This document shows, in pieces, positions 24,397 to 33,363 of a DNA stretch of 63,158 nt. Every line of letters begins with the position of its first letter. Position 1 is the stretch's first letter. A program made the translations under genes and the position numbers. The notes below the pieces were generated by a model. The model did no database searches. It was not told the origin of the DNA and worked only from the letters and a program-made list of their open reading frames with translations. Where the stretch lies: NCBI GenBank assembly GCA_903834845.1, contig CAILKW010000027.1, positions 1-63,158 on the forward strand, in the 5' to 3' direction. This DNA is from an uncultured Bacteroidia bacterium (GTDB lineage Bacteria > Bacteroidota > Bacteroidia > Bacteroidales > Prolixibacteraceae).

Positions 24397-26181
24397 ATGA
24401 ATAAAATTACCGGAACCCGAAAAATTGCCAGATATACTCTGTTAGTTGCTATCGTTTTGTCTCTAATTTACTATTTTGGTTTTGCTTTTCCTTTTCGTGG
24501 TATGCCGTTCAACGGACAAAGACATGGAAATCCTCCATTAACACCTGCCTGGGCATTGGAATGTTGGCTTTGGGAGGATGATTCAAATACCGCACAAAGG
24601 GTTGACACTTTACTGAAAGGGTATGCTGATTATGATATTCCTGTTCGGACCATCCTTTTAGATAGTCCCTGGAGTTTGAGGTACAACGATTTTGCTGTGG
24701 ACACTTTTCGCTATCCAAACCCTGAAATATGGTTTAACAAATTACAGAACAACGGATACCGCGTAGTATTGTGGATGACTTCAATGATTAACAGTAAGAG
24801 TAAAGATACTAGGATTCCCGATTCTGAATCATGGTTTAATGAAGCAAAAACGAACGGGTTTGTAGCTGGAAAGGGAGACCAGATTAAATGGTGGAAAGGG
24901 AAGGGTGGTTTTATTGATTACACAAATCCTAAAGCTGTTACCTGGTGGCACAGCTTACAACAACAGGTTTTCGATTATGGCATAGATGGTTGGAAGCTTG
25001 ACGGTACAGCTACACTTTTTTATACACTACTTGGACCGATTCCTTTATTTTACAAAACGACTAATGCTGGAATACTGGCAACCCGAAACTACATGGACTA
25101 TTACTACAGAAGCGAATATCAACATGGCCTAACTAAAAATCCCGAATTTATTACCTTAGCTCGCGCAATTGATCGTTGGTACCACCCTGAGGGATTTGCA
25201 CCGATTGATGCTGCTCCGGTTACCTGGGTTGGAGATCAAAAGCATACGTGGGAGTCAACAAATGAAATAACAGAAGAAGATCAACAGAATAGCGATATTT
25301 CAATAGGAGGAATAGATGGAATAGAGTTGGCTTTAGAAAACGTCATGGCAAGTGCCAAACTCGGGTACAACATCATAGGCTCCGATGTGGCCGGTTTTTC
25401 CGGAAATACTATACCTCCCCGGTTATATATTCGTTGGTCACAGTTTTCCGCTTTTTGTGGTTTATTTCTGAATGGAGGTCACGGAGAAAGGGCTTTGTGG
25501 AAACGGTCGCAGCAGGAACTTGAAATCATCAGGAAATTTTCGTGGCTACATACTGAGTTAATCCCCTACATTTACACTTATGTTGTCAAGGCACACAGTG
25601 GAGGTACATTACTTCAGAGACCTGTAACAGGCAAATATCACTATCTTTTTGGTGATAATCTACTTGTCGCACCAATATATAAAGATGAGTTATTGAATAA
25701 AATTACCCTGCCTAAAGGTGAATGGAGATATTTTTTCAATGATAAAGAAGTCATTAAAGGTCCTTCAACTTTTGATCGTGAGTTTCCGCTTGATGAATTT
25801 CCGGTTTATATTCGCGAAGGATCGATTATTCCAATGGATATAAAACGCGATTACACACAAATCGGCGATAAAAATTCAGCGGGATATTTGACTCTTCTGA
25901 TTTATCCTGATGGTAAAAGTGATTTTACTGTTTATCATCCTGATAAAAGCGGGAGCACAACAATATGTGTTATGGAAAACCATGAAAAAATAATTGTGAC
26001 ATTAACAGGCATACAGAAACCCCATATTCTCAGGATAAATATACCTGCAAAGCCTAAAAGTATTAAATTCGATAACACAGTTCTTTTAGATTCAATGAAT
26101 TACAACTATGATAAAAAACAATCGAAATTGATAATCAGAACTGATATCTACCAAATCGGTAAATATACCATATACAGATAG
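24397..26181 (+). CDS. Membrane-anchored GH31 glycoside hydrolase
   Basis: A 594-residue protein with an N-terminal hydrophobic anchor (about 12-30) instead of a cleavable signal. The GH31 barrel is clear: 'PVRTILLDSPWSLRYNDF' near residue 85, nucleophile Asp202 in GWKLDGT, and acid/base Asp330 in 'GSDVAGFSG'. A beta-sandwich C-terminal domain follows ('LFGDNLLVAPIY', 'RYFFNDKEVIKG', 'FPVYIREGSIIPM'). GH31 enzymes act on alpha-linked glucose, xylose, galactose or sulfoquinovose, and the specificity cannot be read here. It lacks the usual long N-terminal beta domain, so it is shorter than most. It is co-transcribed with the CPBP protease. Confidence 0.9.
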   Translation: MNKITGTRKIARYTLLVAIVLSLIYYFGFAFPFRGMPFNGQRHGNPPLTPAWALECWLWEDDSNTAQRVDTLLKGYADYDIPVRTILLDSPWSLRYNDFAVDTFRYPNPEIWFNKLQNNGYRVVLWMTSMINSKSKDTRIPDSESWFNEAKTNGFVAGKGDQIKWWKGKGGFIDYTNPKAVTWWHSLQQQVFDYGIDGWKLDGTATLFYTLLGPIPLFYKTTNAGILATRNYMDYYYRSEYQHGLTKNPEFITLARAIDRWYHPEGFAPIDAAPVTWVGDQKHTWESTNEITEEDQQNSDISIGGIDGIELALENVMASAKLGYNIIGSDVAGFSGNTIPPRLYIRWSQFSAFCGLFLNGGHGERALWKRSQQELEIIRKFSWLHTELIPYIYTYVVKAHSGGTLLQRPVTGKYHYLFGDNLLVAPIYKDELLNKITLPKGEWRYFFNDKEVIKGPSTFDREFPLDEFPVYIREGSIIPMDIKRDYTQIGDKNSAGYLTLLIYPDGKSDFTVYHPDKSGSTTICVMENHEKIIVTLTGIQKPHILRINIPAKPKSIKFDNTVLLDSMNYNYDKKQSKLIIRTDIYQIGKYTIYR

Positions 26182-26326
26182 TTGTTTTTGACATTACCAA
26201 GGAAATTCATTAATTTATATGTTATATATTTCTCATATAATACTAATCAATCAAACTTTTGCAAAGAGGTTCAGGTTATTCTTTTATTGCTTATTTAGAA
26301 TGAATATATATTACTGAAAAATAACA

Positions 26327-26334
26327 TATTTTTG
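26327..26334 (+). promoter_or_regulatory. -7 element for the hydrogenase operon
   Basis: TATTTTTG matches TAnnTTTG exactly, 65 bp before the hyaA start. The 217-bp gap after the GH31 gene and this element suggest hyaABCD is its own transcription unit. Confidence 0.5.
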
Positions 26335-26398
26335 GTAGAAACATCGAAATATGTATATATATTTACGTTTTAGTGAACTCGTTAAAATCTACTGCTTT

Positions 26399-27508
26399 AT
26401 GGAAAACAAACAACCTTCATTTTACGAGGAAGTCAGGGGAGATGGAGTATCCCGAAGAGATTTTCTTAAGTTTTGCACCACAATGGCTGCTTTTCTTGGA
26501 TTAGAGTCAAGTGGTGTAGGTCAAATCGTTAAAGCACTTGAGACTAAGCCGCGGCTTCCCGTCATTTGGTTTCATTTTCAGGAATGTACTTGTTGTAGCG
26601 AGTCCTTTATCAGGGCTTCGCATCCAATTGTCGCCAATATAGTATTGGATAAGATCTCGCTCGACTATCAGGAAACCCTAATGGCAGCTTCCGGTTTTCA
26701 GGCTGAAGACGCATACAAATCTGTAATGGCGAAATACCCCGGCGAATATATTGTAATGGTTGAAGGTTCTATTCCTACAAAGAATGAAGGCTACTGTTGC
26801 ATAGGAGGCCGGAGTGCACTTGAAATTCTTGAGGAAGCCGTTAAAAATTCAAAAGCTGTTGTTGCTTGGGGGAACTGCGCATCTTCCGGATGTGTCCAGG
26901 CAGCCCGTCCAAATCCTACAGGAGCCAAACCTGTCCACGAGGTAATCAGCGGCAAACCTGTGATTAATGTACAAGGCTGTCCTCCTATTGCCGATGTAAT
27001 GGCTGGGGTGGTAGTTCATTTATTAACTTTTGACCGCATTCCGCAACTTGATGAGTTAGGCCGTCCTAAAGCTTTTTATTCACGCAGGGTTCACGATACC
27101 TGTTATCGCCGTGCTAATTTCGATGCCGGTTTGTTTGTTGAGTCATTTGATGACGAAGGGGCAAAGCGAGGGTATTGTCTCTATAAGATGGGATGCAAAG
27201 GACCTGTAACATACAACTCTTGCGGAATCATTAAATGGAATGATGGCATAAGCTATCCTATTCAATCAGGTCACCCTTGTATTGGATGTTCCGAGGCGGG
27301 ATTCTGGGATAACGGTCCATTTTATCAACATCTTCCAAGTATTGCAGGATTTGGTATTGAAACTACTGCAGATAAGATCGGCGTTGGTCTTGGTATTGCT
27401 ACTGTTGCTGGTGTTGCTGCACACGCCGTTGTCACAAACATTCGTAAACATCGTGAGATAACCAATACAAATCAAACATCTTCCAAAACTGAAACTATTA
27501 AAGAATAA
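26399..27508 (+). CDS. hyaA: [NiFe] uptake hydrogenase small subunit
   Basis: With the ATG at 26399 the product has 369 residues and its twin-arginine motif (Ser18-Arg-Arg-Asp-Phe-Leu-Lys) falls at the usual position; an in-frame ATG 48 bp upstream would add an unlikely leader. It carries the cysteines for three iron-sulfur clusters: 'ECTCC' (Cys63, 65, 66), 'GYCCIGG', 'GNCASSGC', 'GCPP', and the distal ligands in 'HDTCYRR', 'CLYKMGCKGP', 'HPCIGC'. A C-terminal membrane helix ('GVGLGIATVAGVAAHAVV') anchors it. The CxCC in place of CxGC is typical of oxygen-tolerant group 1 enzymes. It is exported folded with HyaB through Tat, to the periplasmic face. Confidence 0.95.
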   Translation: MENKQPSFYEEVRGDGVSRRDFLKFCTTMAAFLGLESSGVGQIVKALETKPRLPVIWFHFQECTCCSESFIRASHPIVANIVLDKISLDYQETLMAASGFQAEDAYKSVMAKYPGEYIVMVEGSIPTKNEGYCCIGGRSALEILEEAVKNSKAVVAWGNCASSGCVQAARPNPTGAKPVHEVISGKPVINVQGCPPIADVMAGVVVHLLTFDRIPQLDELGRPKAFYSRRVHDTCYRRANFDAGLFVESFDDEGAKRGYCLYKMGCKGPVTYNSCGIIKWNDGISYPIQSGHPCIGCSEAGFWDNGPFYQHLPSIAGFGIETTADKIGVGLGIATVAGVAAHAVVTNIRKHREITNTNQTSSKTETIKE

Positions 27509-27513
27509 AAACC

Positions 27514-29235
27514 ATGGCTGAAAGAATCGTTATAGATCCCATCACCCGAATTGAAGGTCATTTGCGGGTTGAAATTGAAGTAAACAACGGAATAATCACT
27601 GATGCTTTTAGTGCCGGAACAATGGTACGTGGCATTGAAACAATATTAAAAGGTCGCGACCCGCGCGATGCCTGGGCTTTTGTAGGCCGTGTTTGCGGTG
27701 TTTGTACCTCGACTCATTCCTTAACTTCTGTGCGAACTGTAGAAAATGCCCTTGGTATTTCAGCGCCACCCAATGCTGAACTCATTCGAAACCTGATGGC
27801 AAATGCACTTTATATTCAGGATCACGTTGTACATTTTTATGTTCTTCATGCACTCGACTGGGTTGACGTTGTCTCTGCACTTAAGGCCAATCCTGCCGAA
27901 GCTTCCCGTATTGCACAAAGCATATCCCCGTGGGCAAAAAGCTCTGTAGGCTATTTTTCGGATATTCAGAAAAAATTTAAAAATTTTGTCGAAAGTGGAC
28001 AATTGGGCATTTTTGCCAATGGCTACTGGGGACATTCGGCTTATAAATTACCACCTGAAGTGAATCTTATCGCAGTGGCTCATTATCTTGAGGCACTTGA
28101 ATGGCAAAAAGAACTTGTGAAAGTTCATACAATTTTTGGTGGAAAAAATCCTCATCCCAATTATCTTGTTGGAGGCGTTCCATGCTCCATTAATATTGAG
28201 GAAGCAAATGCTGTTAATGCCGAGCGTCTTGCAATGGTTGGAAAGCTTTTTGAAGATGCAAAGACATTTGTCAATCAGGTTTACATCCCCGACTTACTCG
28301 CGATAGCTTCTTTCTACAAGAGCGATTGGGGAGCAATAGGCGGAGGTTTAACAAATTATATGTCATTTGGAGATTTTCCCACCAATGGATATAACAACCC
28401 GGAAAGTTTTAAAATGCCACGTGGGGTAATTTTAAATCGTGATCTTAGCAAAATCCATGAAATTAAAGCTGATGACCCCATGCAGATTCAAGAATATATA
28501 AATAATTCGTGGTACGATTATTCAAAAGGTGATAAAATTGGTTTACATCCCTGGGATGGAGAAACCAACCTTAATTATACCGGACCTAAACCACCTTACG
28601 ATCATCTTGATGTTTCTAAAAAATACAGTTGGGTGAAAACCCCTCGATGGAAAGGGTATCCCATGGAAGTAGGTCCGTTAGCCAGGATGCTTGTTGGGTA
28701 TGCCTCTGGGCGTGCCGAATATAAGGAAGTAATTGATAGTACACTTAAAGCTTTAGATGTACCTGTTGCAGCATTATTCTCTACTCTTGGCCGCACAGCA
28801 GCCAGAGGACTCGAAACAAAACTAACATGCGATTGGGCATTGGAGTTTTTTCAACAGCTTCTTTCAAATATTAAAAATGGCGATTCCCGTACTCAGAACA
28901 ATGACAAATGGGAACCTAAAACCTGGCCAAAAATCGCAAAAGGCATTGGAATGGTTGAGGCTCCCCGTGGTGCATTATCTCACTTTATTGTAATTGACGA
29001 TAAAAAAATCGCAAATTATCAATTGGTTGTTCCTACAACTTGGAATGCATCTCCACGCGATCTGCAAGGTAAAAGGTCAGCTTTTGAAGAATCACTGATT
29101 GGAACACCTGTTGCTGATCCCAAAGTGCCGTTGGAAGTACTTCGTACTATACATTCATTCGATCCATGTCTTGCCTGTGCTGTACATGTTTATGATGAAA
29201 ATGGAACAACTATTCATGATTTAAAAACTTATTAA
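27514..29235 (+). CDS. hyaB: [NiFe] uptake hydrogenase large subunit
   Basis: A 573-residue catalytic subunit. The nickel ligands are complete: L1 motif RVCGVC (Cys61, Cys64) and L2 motif DPCxxCxxH (Cys552, Cys555, His558). The preceding 'MVRGIE' is also conserved. Fifteen residues after His558 form the C-terminal extension that the HyaD protease removes once nickel is inserted. It oxidises hydrogen, passing electrons to HyaA. It starts 5 bp after hyaA and ends 3 bp before hyaC. No hyp maturation genes occur in the window, so they must be elsewhere. Confidence 0.96.
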   Translation: MAERIVIDPITRIEGHLRVEIEVNNGIITDAFSAGTMVRGIETILKGRDPRDAWAFVGRVCGVCTSTHSLTSVRTVENALGISAPPNAELIRNLMANALYIQDHVVHFYVLHALDWVDVVSALKANPAEASRIAQSISPWAKSSVGYFSDIQKKFKNFVESGQLGIFANGYWGHSAYKLPPEVNLIAVAHYLEALEWQKELVKVHTIFGGKNPHPNYLVGGVPCSINIEEANAVNAERLAMVGKLFEDAKTFVNQVYIPDLLAIASFYKSDWGAIGGGLTNYMSFGDFPTNGYNNPESFKMPRGVILNRDLSKIHEIKADDPMQIQEYINNSWYDYSKGDKIGLHPWDGETNLNYTGPKPPYDHLDVSKKYSWVKTPRWKGYPMEVGPLARMLVGYASGRAEYKEVIDSTLKALDVPVAALFSTLGRTAARGLETKLTCDWALEFFQQLLSNIKNGDSRTQNNDKWEPKTWPKIAKGIGMVEAPRGALSHFIVIDDKKIANYQLVVPTTWNASPRDLQGKRSAFEESLIGTPVADPKVPLEVLRTIHSFDPCLACAVHVYDENGTTIHDLKTY

Positions 29236-29238
29236 GCC

Positions 29239-29961
29239 ATGAGAAGCCGTTCCATCGCTTTACGTGAAGTGTTTGTTTGGGAATTGCCTGTTCGCTTTTA
29301 TCACTGGATCAACGCATTATGTATTACCGCTCTATGTATTACGGGTTTTATTATTGGTGATCCGCTTGCGATAATGAAAGGAACCGAAGCTTATTTTAAT
29401 TATTGGTTTGGAACCGTCAGATTTATCCATTTTGTCTTTGCTTTTCTCTTCTTCTTCAATTTCATATTTCGCATTTATTGGGGATTTGTTGGAAATGAAT
29501 TTTCGAGTTGGAAGAATTTTATCCCTCTTAAACGTTGTCAGTGGAGGGAAATTCTTGATGTAATAAAAGTTGATGTTCTCCAGGTTACGCATAAACAGAT
29601 TGATTCAATTGGCCATAATTCGCTGGCAAGCCTTGTTTATTTCATTACTTTTCTAATCTTTCTGGTTCAATGTCTCACCGGATTTGGCATGTATTCAGCC
29701 ATGAGTGATTCTTTTTTACCGAAAATGTTTGCCTGGATAGTTCCAATGATGGGTGGGGATATAAATGTCCGTCAACTTCATCACATTCTAATGTGGACTT
29801 TTATCTTGTTTGCAATAGTACACGTTTACCTTGTTTTTTATCATGACTATATTGAACGGCGCGGAGTAACCTCTTCAATGATAGGTGGTTGGAAATTTAT
29901 CGAAGAAGACGTGATTGAAAGGCATGAATCCAAAACTGAGGACTGTCCGAAAAATAATTGA
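29239..29961 (+). CDS. hyaC: Hydrogenase b-type cytochrome subunit
   Basis: A 240-residue membrane protein with four helices. Haem-ligand histidines are visible in 'PVRFYHWINAL' (helix 1), 'FIHFVFAFLFFF' (helix 2) and 'RQLHHILMWTFILFAIVHVYLVFYHDYIERRG' (helix 4 region). These motifs and the ending 'SSMIGGWKFIEED' are those of the HyaC/HupC family, which takes electrons from the small subunit into the quinone pool. So the hydrogenase is respiratory, most likely linked to menaquinone. Confidence 0.93.
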   Translation: MRSRSIALREVFVWELPVRFYHWINALCITALCITGFIIGDPLAIMKGTEAYFNYWFGTVRFIHFVFAFLFFFNFIFRIYWGFVGNEFSSWKNFIPLKRCQWREILDVIKVDVLQVTHKQIDSIGHNSLASLVYFITFLIFLVQCLTGFGMYSAMSDSFLPKMFAWIVPMMGGDINVRQLHHILMWTFILFAIVHVYLVFYHDYIERRGVTSSMIGGWKFIEEDVIERHESKTEDCPKNN

Positions 29962-29979
29962 AATTATTTACCGTTAATA

Positions 29980-30447
29980 TTGATATCATTGCAAAATAGT
30001 GTTCTGGTTCTTGGAATAGGAAATATTTTGATGAACGATGAGGGAGTTGGAATTCATGTTGTTTCTAAACTCGAGCAAGAGGGATTTACCGGAGCTGATC
30101 TTATAGATGGGGGTACCGGTGGATTTCATCTGCTCGGGTTTATCCAGTCGTACAAATCTGTTATAATTATTGATGCTTCAATTGATGAGTTTCCAACCGG
30201 AAATATCAGGATTTTACATCCAAAGTACGCCAAAGATTTTCCCAAACAACTGAGTGCTCATGAAATAGGTCTAAAAGATCTGATAGATGCAGCATTTTTG
30301 TTGGGTAATATGCCAGAGTTACATCTTGTAGCAATTTCAATAAAAAATTTCCAGGAAATGGGGATGGACCTGACTCCTGATGTTGAGGCTACTATTCCAG
30401 AGGCTGTAAAATGTGTAAAGAATCTTGTAAAAATATTGAATATTTGA
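29980..30447 (+). CDS. hyaD: Hydrogenase maturation endopeptidase
   Basis: A 155-residue protein of the HyaD/HybD family: 'VLGIGNILMNDEGVG' with Glu21, 'VIIIDASID' with Asp65 and 'LSAHEIGLKDL' with His94 match the three nickel-sensing ligands (Glu16, Asp62, His93 of HybD). It trims the C-terminus of HyaB after metal insertion. The start is uncertain: two TTG codons (29980 and 29989) precede the conserved 'NSVLVLGIG' and no ATG is available there. Confidence 0.93.
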   Translation: MISLQNSVLVLGIGNILMNDEGVGIHVVSKLEQEGFTGADLIDGGTGGFHLLGFIQSYKSVIIIDASIDEFPTGNIRILHPKYAKDFPKQLSAHEIGLKDLIDAAFLLGNMPELHLVAISIKNFQEMGMDLTPDVEATIPEAVKCVKNLVKILNI

Positions 30448-30454
30448 ATAGATA

Positions 30455-30473
30455 ACTAAAAATGCTTTTTAGT
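30455..30473 (+). terminator. Possible weak terminator after hyaD
   Basis: A perfect 8-bp stem ACTAAAAA/TTTTTAGT with a 3-nt loop starts 8 bp after the stop. It is almost all A-T and lacks a downstream T-run beyond the arm, so efficiency is doubtful. Confidence 0.35.
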
Positions 30474-30797
30474 CATCAAGGCTTTTTTCAAGTATGTACA
30501 TACAGTTTCACTTACAATCCGTAAACAATAATTCCTTGGAATAAGCAACAATAATTTTTTTTGATAGTTTCATCTGTATTTGTTTTTGTTGTAATCGTCT
30601 GTCAATTATTTATAAAGAAGCTTTAGAGATTAAATTTTCATCTTATTACTTCCTTTTGTTGAGAATGACCAAAATTAGTAAAATCGATTAGTGCTTAAGC
30701 TGTTATTAAAATCAATTTTGACGCAATATTTTTTTCAAGCCAATCCATTTGCTTTTCAATCATTGTAATGAGCTTTCCTAAAATAAGAATTCCATCC

Positions 30798-30828
30798 TAA
30801 AACCCATCAGCATAAACTGTTGATGGGT
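30798..30828 (-). terminator. Intrinsic terminator at the end of the large PUL
   Basis: On the minus strand ACCCATCA (30828-30821) pairs with TGATGGGT (30809-30802) around a 11-nt loop, followed by TTTT. It lies 25 bp after the beta-helix gene stop and closes the minus-strand gene series. Confidence 0.65.
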
Positions 30829-30852
30829 ATTAAGAAGGTATTGTAAATCCAT

Positions 30853-33312
30853 TTATTTTATTGTTGATGAAATGTCACCGACAAACTCGAGTGTCCCACC
30901 CTGATCGACCTGCCAGCTCTCACCGAGGGTCCCTTCCCAGCAATGCCAGTTATCATACTCGTTGATAAAGGCACAAGCATTGAACGCTAATTTCAAGTCC
31001 GGTTTAGGATTCAACCCTAATGCTTTTAAGGGGATAGCCCACTCTCCTATCCATCCTTTCCTCGGTTTTTCCATAATCTTTGAAACATATTTTGTACCTG
31101 CATAGAGACGTTCGGCCAACATACTATTTGCACCTGCATCGGTGACACTTTGTATTGTGCCATCAACATAAGAGCGAAGAACAAAGGTGACCGGTTTGTT
31201 TTTTTCAAACCCGCCTATTGATATTTCAAGTCCGTCATTTTTACCCCATGTTTCACCCTTACTGATATTTGCAATGTCGAACATTGTTACCATAGCCCCA
31301 ATATACAGGAATTTGTTATCCCACGAAAACTTCAATAACACTGGGGCACCACTATAAGCCTGTCGAGATGGTTCCCTGTCGAGACGCTGAAATTCCCCTT
31401 TCCATTCATCGCCGGTAAACTCCCCATCCAATGTTGGTGCTTTGATAGAACGTAGAATCATAATTGGTTTGGTTTTATGAGATGGTACAGGAGTAAAGGG
31501 CATCACTGAATCTATCGTAAAAGCCTGTGGCCGGTTATTTTTATCACGGCTATTACTGAAAGTTTTATTGCCCTTCCAAGTTGTTACAGCATTAGGTGAT
31601 AGTATTTTGATTGTTCCAGGAGCCACCAAGGTATTGTTTTCGAATGAGAATTTGGCCGACGATTGGAAAGACAAAATCATATCATCGTCTGTGATGAAAA
31701 CATTATCACGTATAATTGAATTGCGGGCAATATGGTTATGGATAGGCCTTGTCACGCCAATGGATACATTTTTCTCAACAATACAGTTGTATGAACCTTC
31801 GTCAAGATAGTAGGAACTAACACCGTATCCTGTACCGGATGACGCAATATCGCGGGCTACATTACCGCGCAATATGCAATTGCTCGCTCCGAAAGTATAG
31901 ATTGCAGCTCCGTCATGTATCTCGCGCATAACCCTGTAAATAAGATTCTCTTCGATAAGAATATCTGTTTTACCGACTATCATTCCGGAGTAGGGTACAT
32001 TATGGATCTCATTGCGGTAAATGTGATTATGACTGCCATTCGATGAAAGTCCAACAGCACTCGGATAATATATGCCTACATCGTTAATGTGATTGCGTCC
32101 GAAAAACAGGTTGGTTCCGTCAATTTTGGCACCGCCTCCACCTATGTTGTGAACATGGCAATCAATAATATGGCAATCATTCATTTGTGTAGCTGAGATT
32201 CCAAGTCCACCAACATTGGAGATTTCGAGCTTTTCAATATTGCATTTGACCGTGTTTTCCATGCTCAGTGCACCATCGAACGATGTTGCACCCATGCCCG
32301 CCGACTTAAAAGGTATTGTCGTAGCCTGAAGTGAAAGTCCACGGATCGTTATATTTTCTGCTTTATTATCGTTACCTCCGGTAATGCGGATAATTCGCTC
32401 CATTTTAGGAGCAATAATTTTGATTTTCGCCATATCCTCTCCTTCGAGCGGCCAGTAAACAAGGCGACCAGCTGTGCGGTCGAGATACCATCTGCCAGGT
32501 TTTGTCATTCCCTCACGTGTGTTCCAAATAACATAGTCTTTCTTTCCAAAACCTCCGGGGGGATAATTTGTAGGCTTAGTGAAGATTAATGTATGATTCT
32601 GAATATCGTTTCGCGCCACACCTGCCAACGATTCGTCCCACATGTGATATACCCTGATCTCTGCATTCAAGATATCAAGCGTTTCAGGAATGTCTTTAGG
32701 ATTGTAACGCATTGTTATTGATTCTTCATGTGTTGGCTTGCGCGCCCAGCCACCTGCAATTGAAGAGAGCCAGGGTACATCGAAAACGCTTAAATGGGTA
32801 AATGTACCAGACTCCGGCATCCTCGCACGTTCCGGCATACGTCCATCCACTACCAGTGCTCTGAAGTCCCATGTTCCTTCTTTTACACCAGGCAGATCGG
32901 CGCACCACAACTTTTCACCGTCTCGCCGCCAACCGGATATCGGAGTACCTCCATAAATTATTACTCTTCCGCTTGTATCTGCCTCAATGGTCAAACCATT
33001 GTCTCTTGAATCCAATTCAAATGATTTGCTAAGATAATATTCACCCGGCATAACAATTATCAGATGATTACCCGCCTCTGCCTTCCGCGCTGCATCACGT
33101 GCAGCTTCAAGGGTTGCGAGTGGCAATGACTTAGTGCCAGGATTACTGTCTAATCCATTAGTTGCTACAACAAAAGTCTTTCCTTTAGAACTCTGTCCCG
33201 AGGCAAAAATACCAGGTGCTGCAAAAAACATTGCAATTAATAAAAACAGATGGCTCAATCCGGAATAACCCTTGCAAGTACATTTCCTTTTAACTATCAT
33301 GTCGTTTTTCAT
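30853..33312 (-). CDS. Secreted parallel beta-helix protein with CBM9-like C-terminus
   Basis: An 819-residue protein with an N-terminal signal (about residues 15-38). Residues about 48-600 are a right-handed beta-helix of the pectate-lyase type: 'KTFVVATNGLDSNPGTKSLPLATLEAARDAARKA' at the start, then coils with 'NCIVEKNVSIG', 'NSIIRDNVFIT'. Residues about 625-815 resemble a CBM9/DOMON-like domain ('PTLDGEFTGDEWKGEFQRL', 'LLKFSWDNKFLYIGAMV', 'GWIGEWAIPLKALGL'). It could be a lyase or a glycosidase of the GH141/GH120-like kind; I cannot see a decisive active site. It is the last gene of the big polysaccharide locus. Confidence 0.7.
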   Translation of the reverse strand: MKNDMIVKRKCTCKGYSGLSHLFLLIAMFFAAPGIFASGQSSKGKTFVVATNGLDSNPGTKSLPLATLEAARDAARKAEAGNHLIIVMPGEYYLSKSFELDSRDNGLTIEADTSGRVIIYGGTPISGWRRDGEKLWCADLPGVKEGTWDFRALVVDGRMPERARMPESGTFTHLSVFDVPWLSSIAGGWARKPTHEESITMRYNPKDIPETLDILNAEIRVYHMWDESLAGVARNDIQNHTLIFTKPTNYPPGGFGKKDYVIWNTREGMTKPGRWYLDRTAGRLVYWPLEGEDMAKIKIIAPKMERIIRITGGNDNKAENITIRGLSLQATTIPFKSAGMGATSFDGALSMENTVKCNIEKLEISNVGGLGISATQMNDCHIIDCHVHNIGGGGAKIDGTNLFFGRNHINDVGIYYPSAVGLSSNGSHNHIYRNEIHNVPYSGMIVGKTDILIEENLIYRVMREIHDGAAIYTFGASNCILRGNVARDIASSGTGYGVSSYYLDEGSYNCIVEKNVSIGVTRPIHNHIARNSIIRDNVFITDDDMILSFQSSAKFSFENNTLVAPGTIKILSPNAVTTWKGNKTFSNSRDKNNRPQAFTIDSVMPFTPVPSHKTKPIMILRSIKAPTLDGEFTGDEWKGEFQRLDREPSRQAYSGAPVLLKFSWDNKFLYIGAMVTMFDIANISKGETWGKNDGLEISIGGFEKNKPVTFVLRSYVDGTIQSVTDAGANSMLAERLYAGTKYVSKIMEKPRKGWIGEWAIPLKALGLNPKPDLKLAFNACAFINEYDNWHCWEGTLGESWQVDQGGTLEFVGDISSTIK

Positions 33313-33363
33313 TTTATTCTCATTTTTGTTTTTACTCTAATTCAATGATTTCAGAACGTAATT

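Larger units (their letters stand above)
30448..30852. other. Convergent intergenic region
   Basis: 405 bp between hyaD (rightward) and the beta-helix gene (leftward). It holds a hairpin ACTAAAAA-TGC-TTTTTAGT at 30455-30473 just after hyaD, possibly a weak terminator, and the leftward terminator at 30798-30828. Otherwise nothing is visible. Confidence 0.5.
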
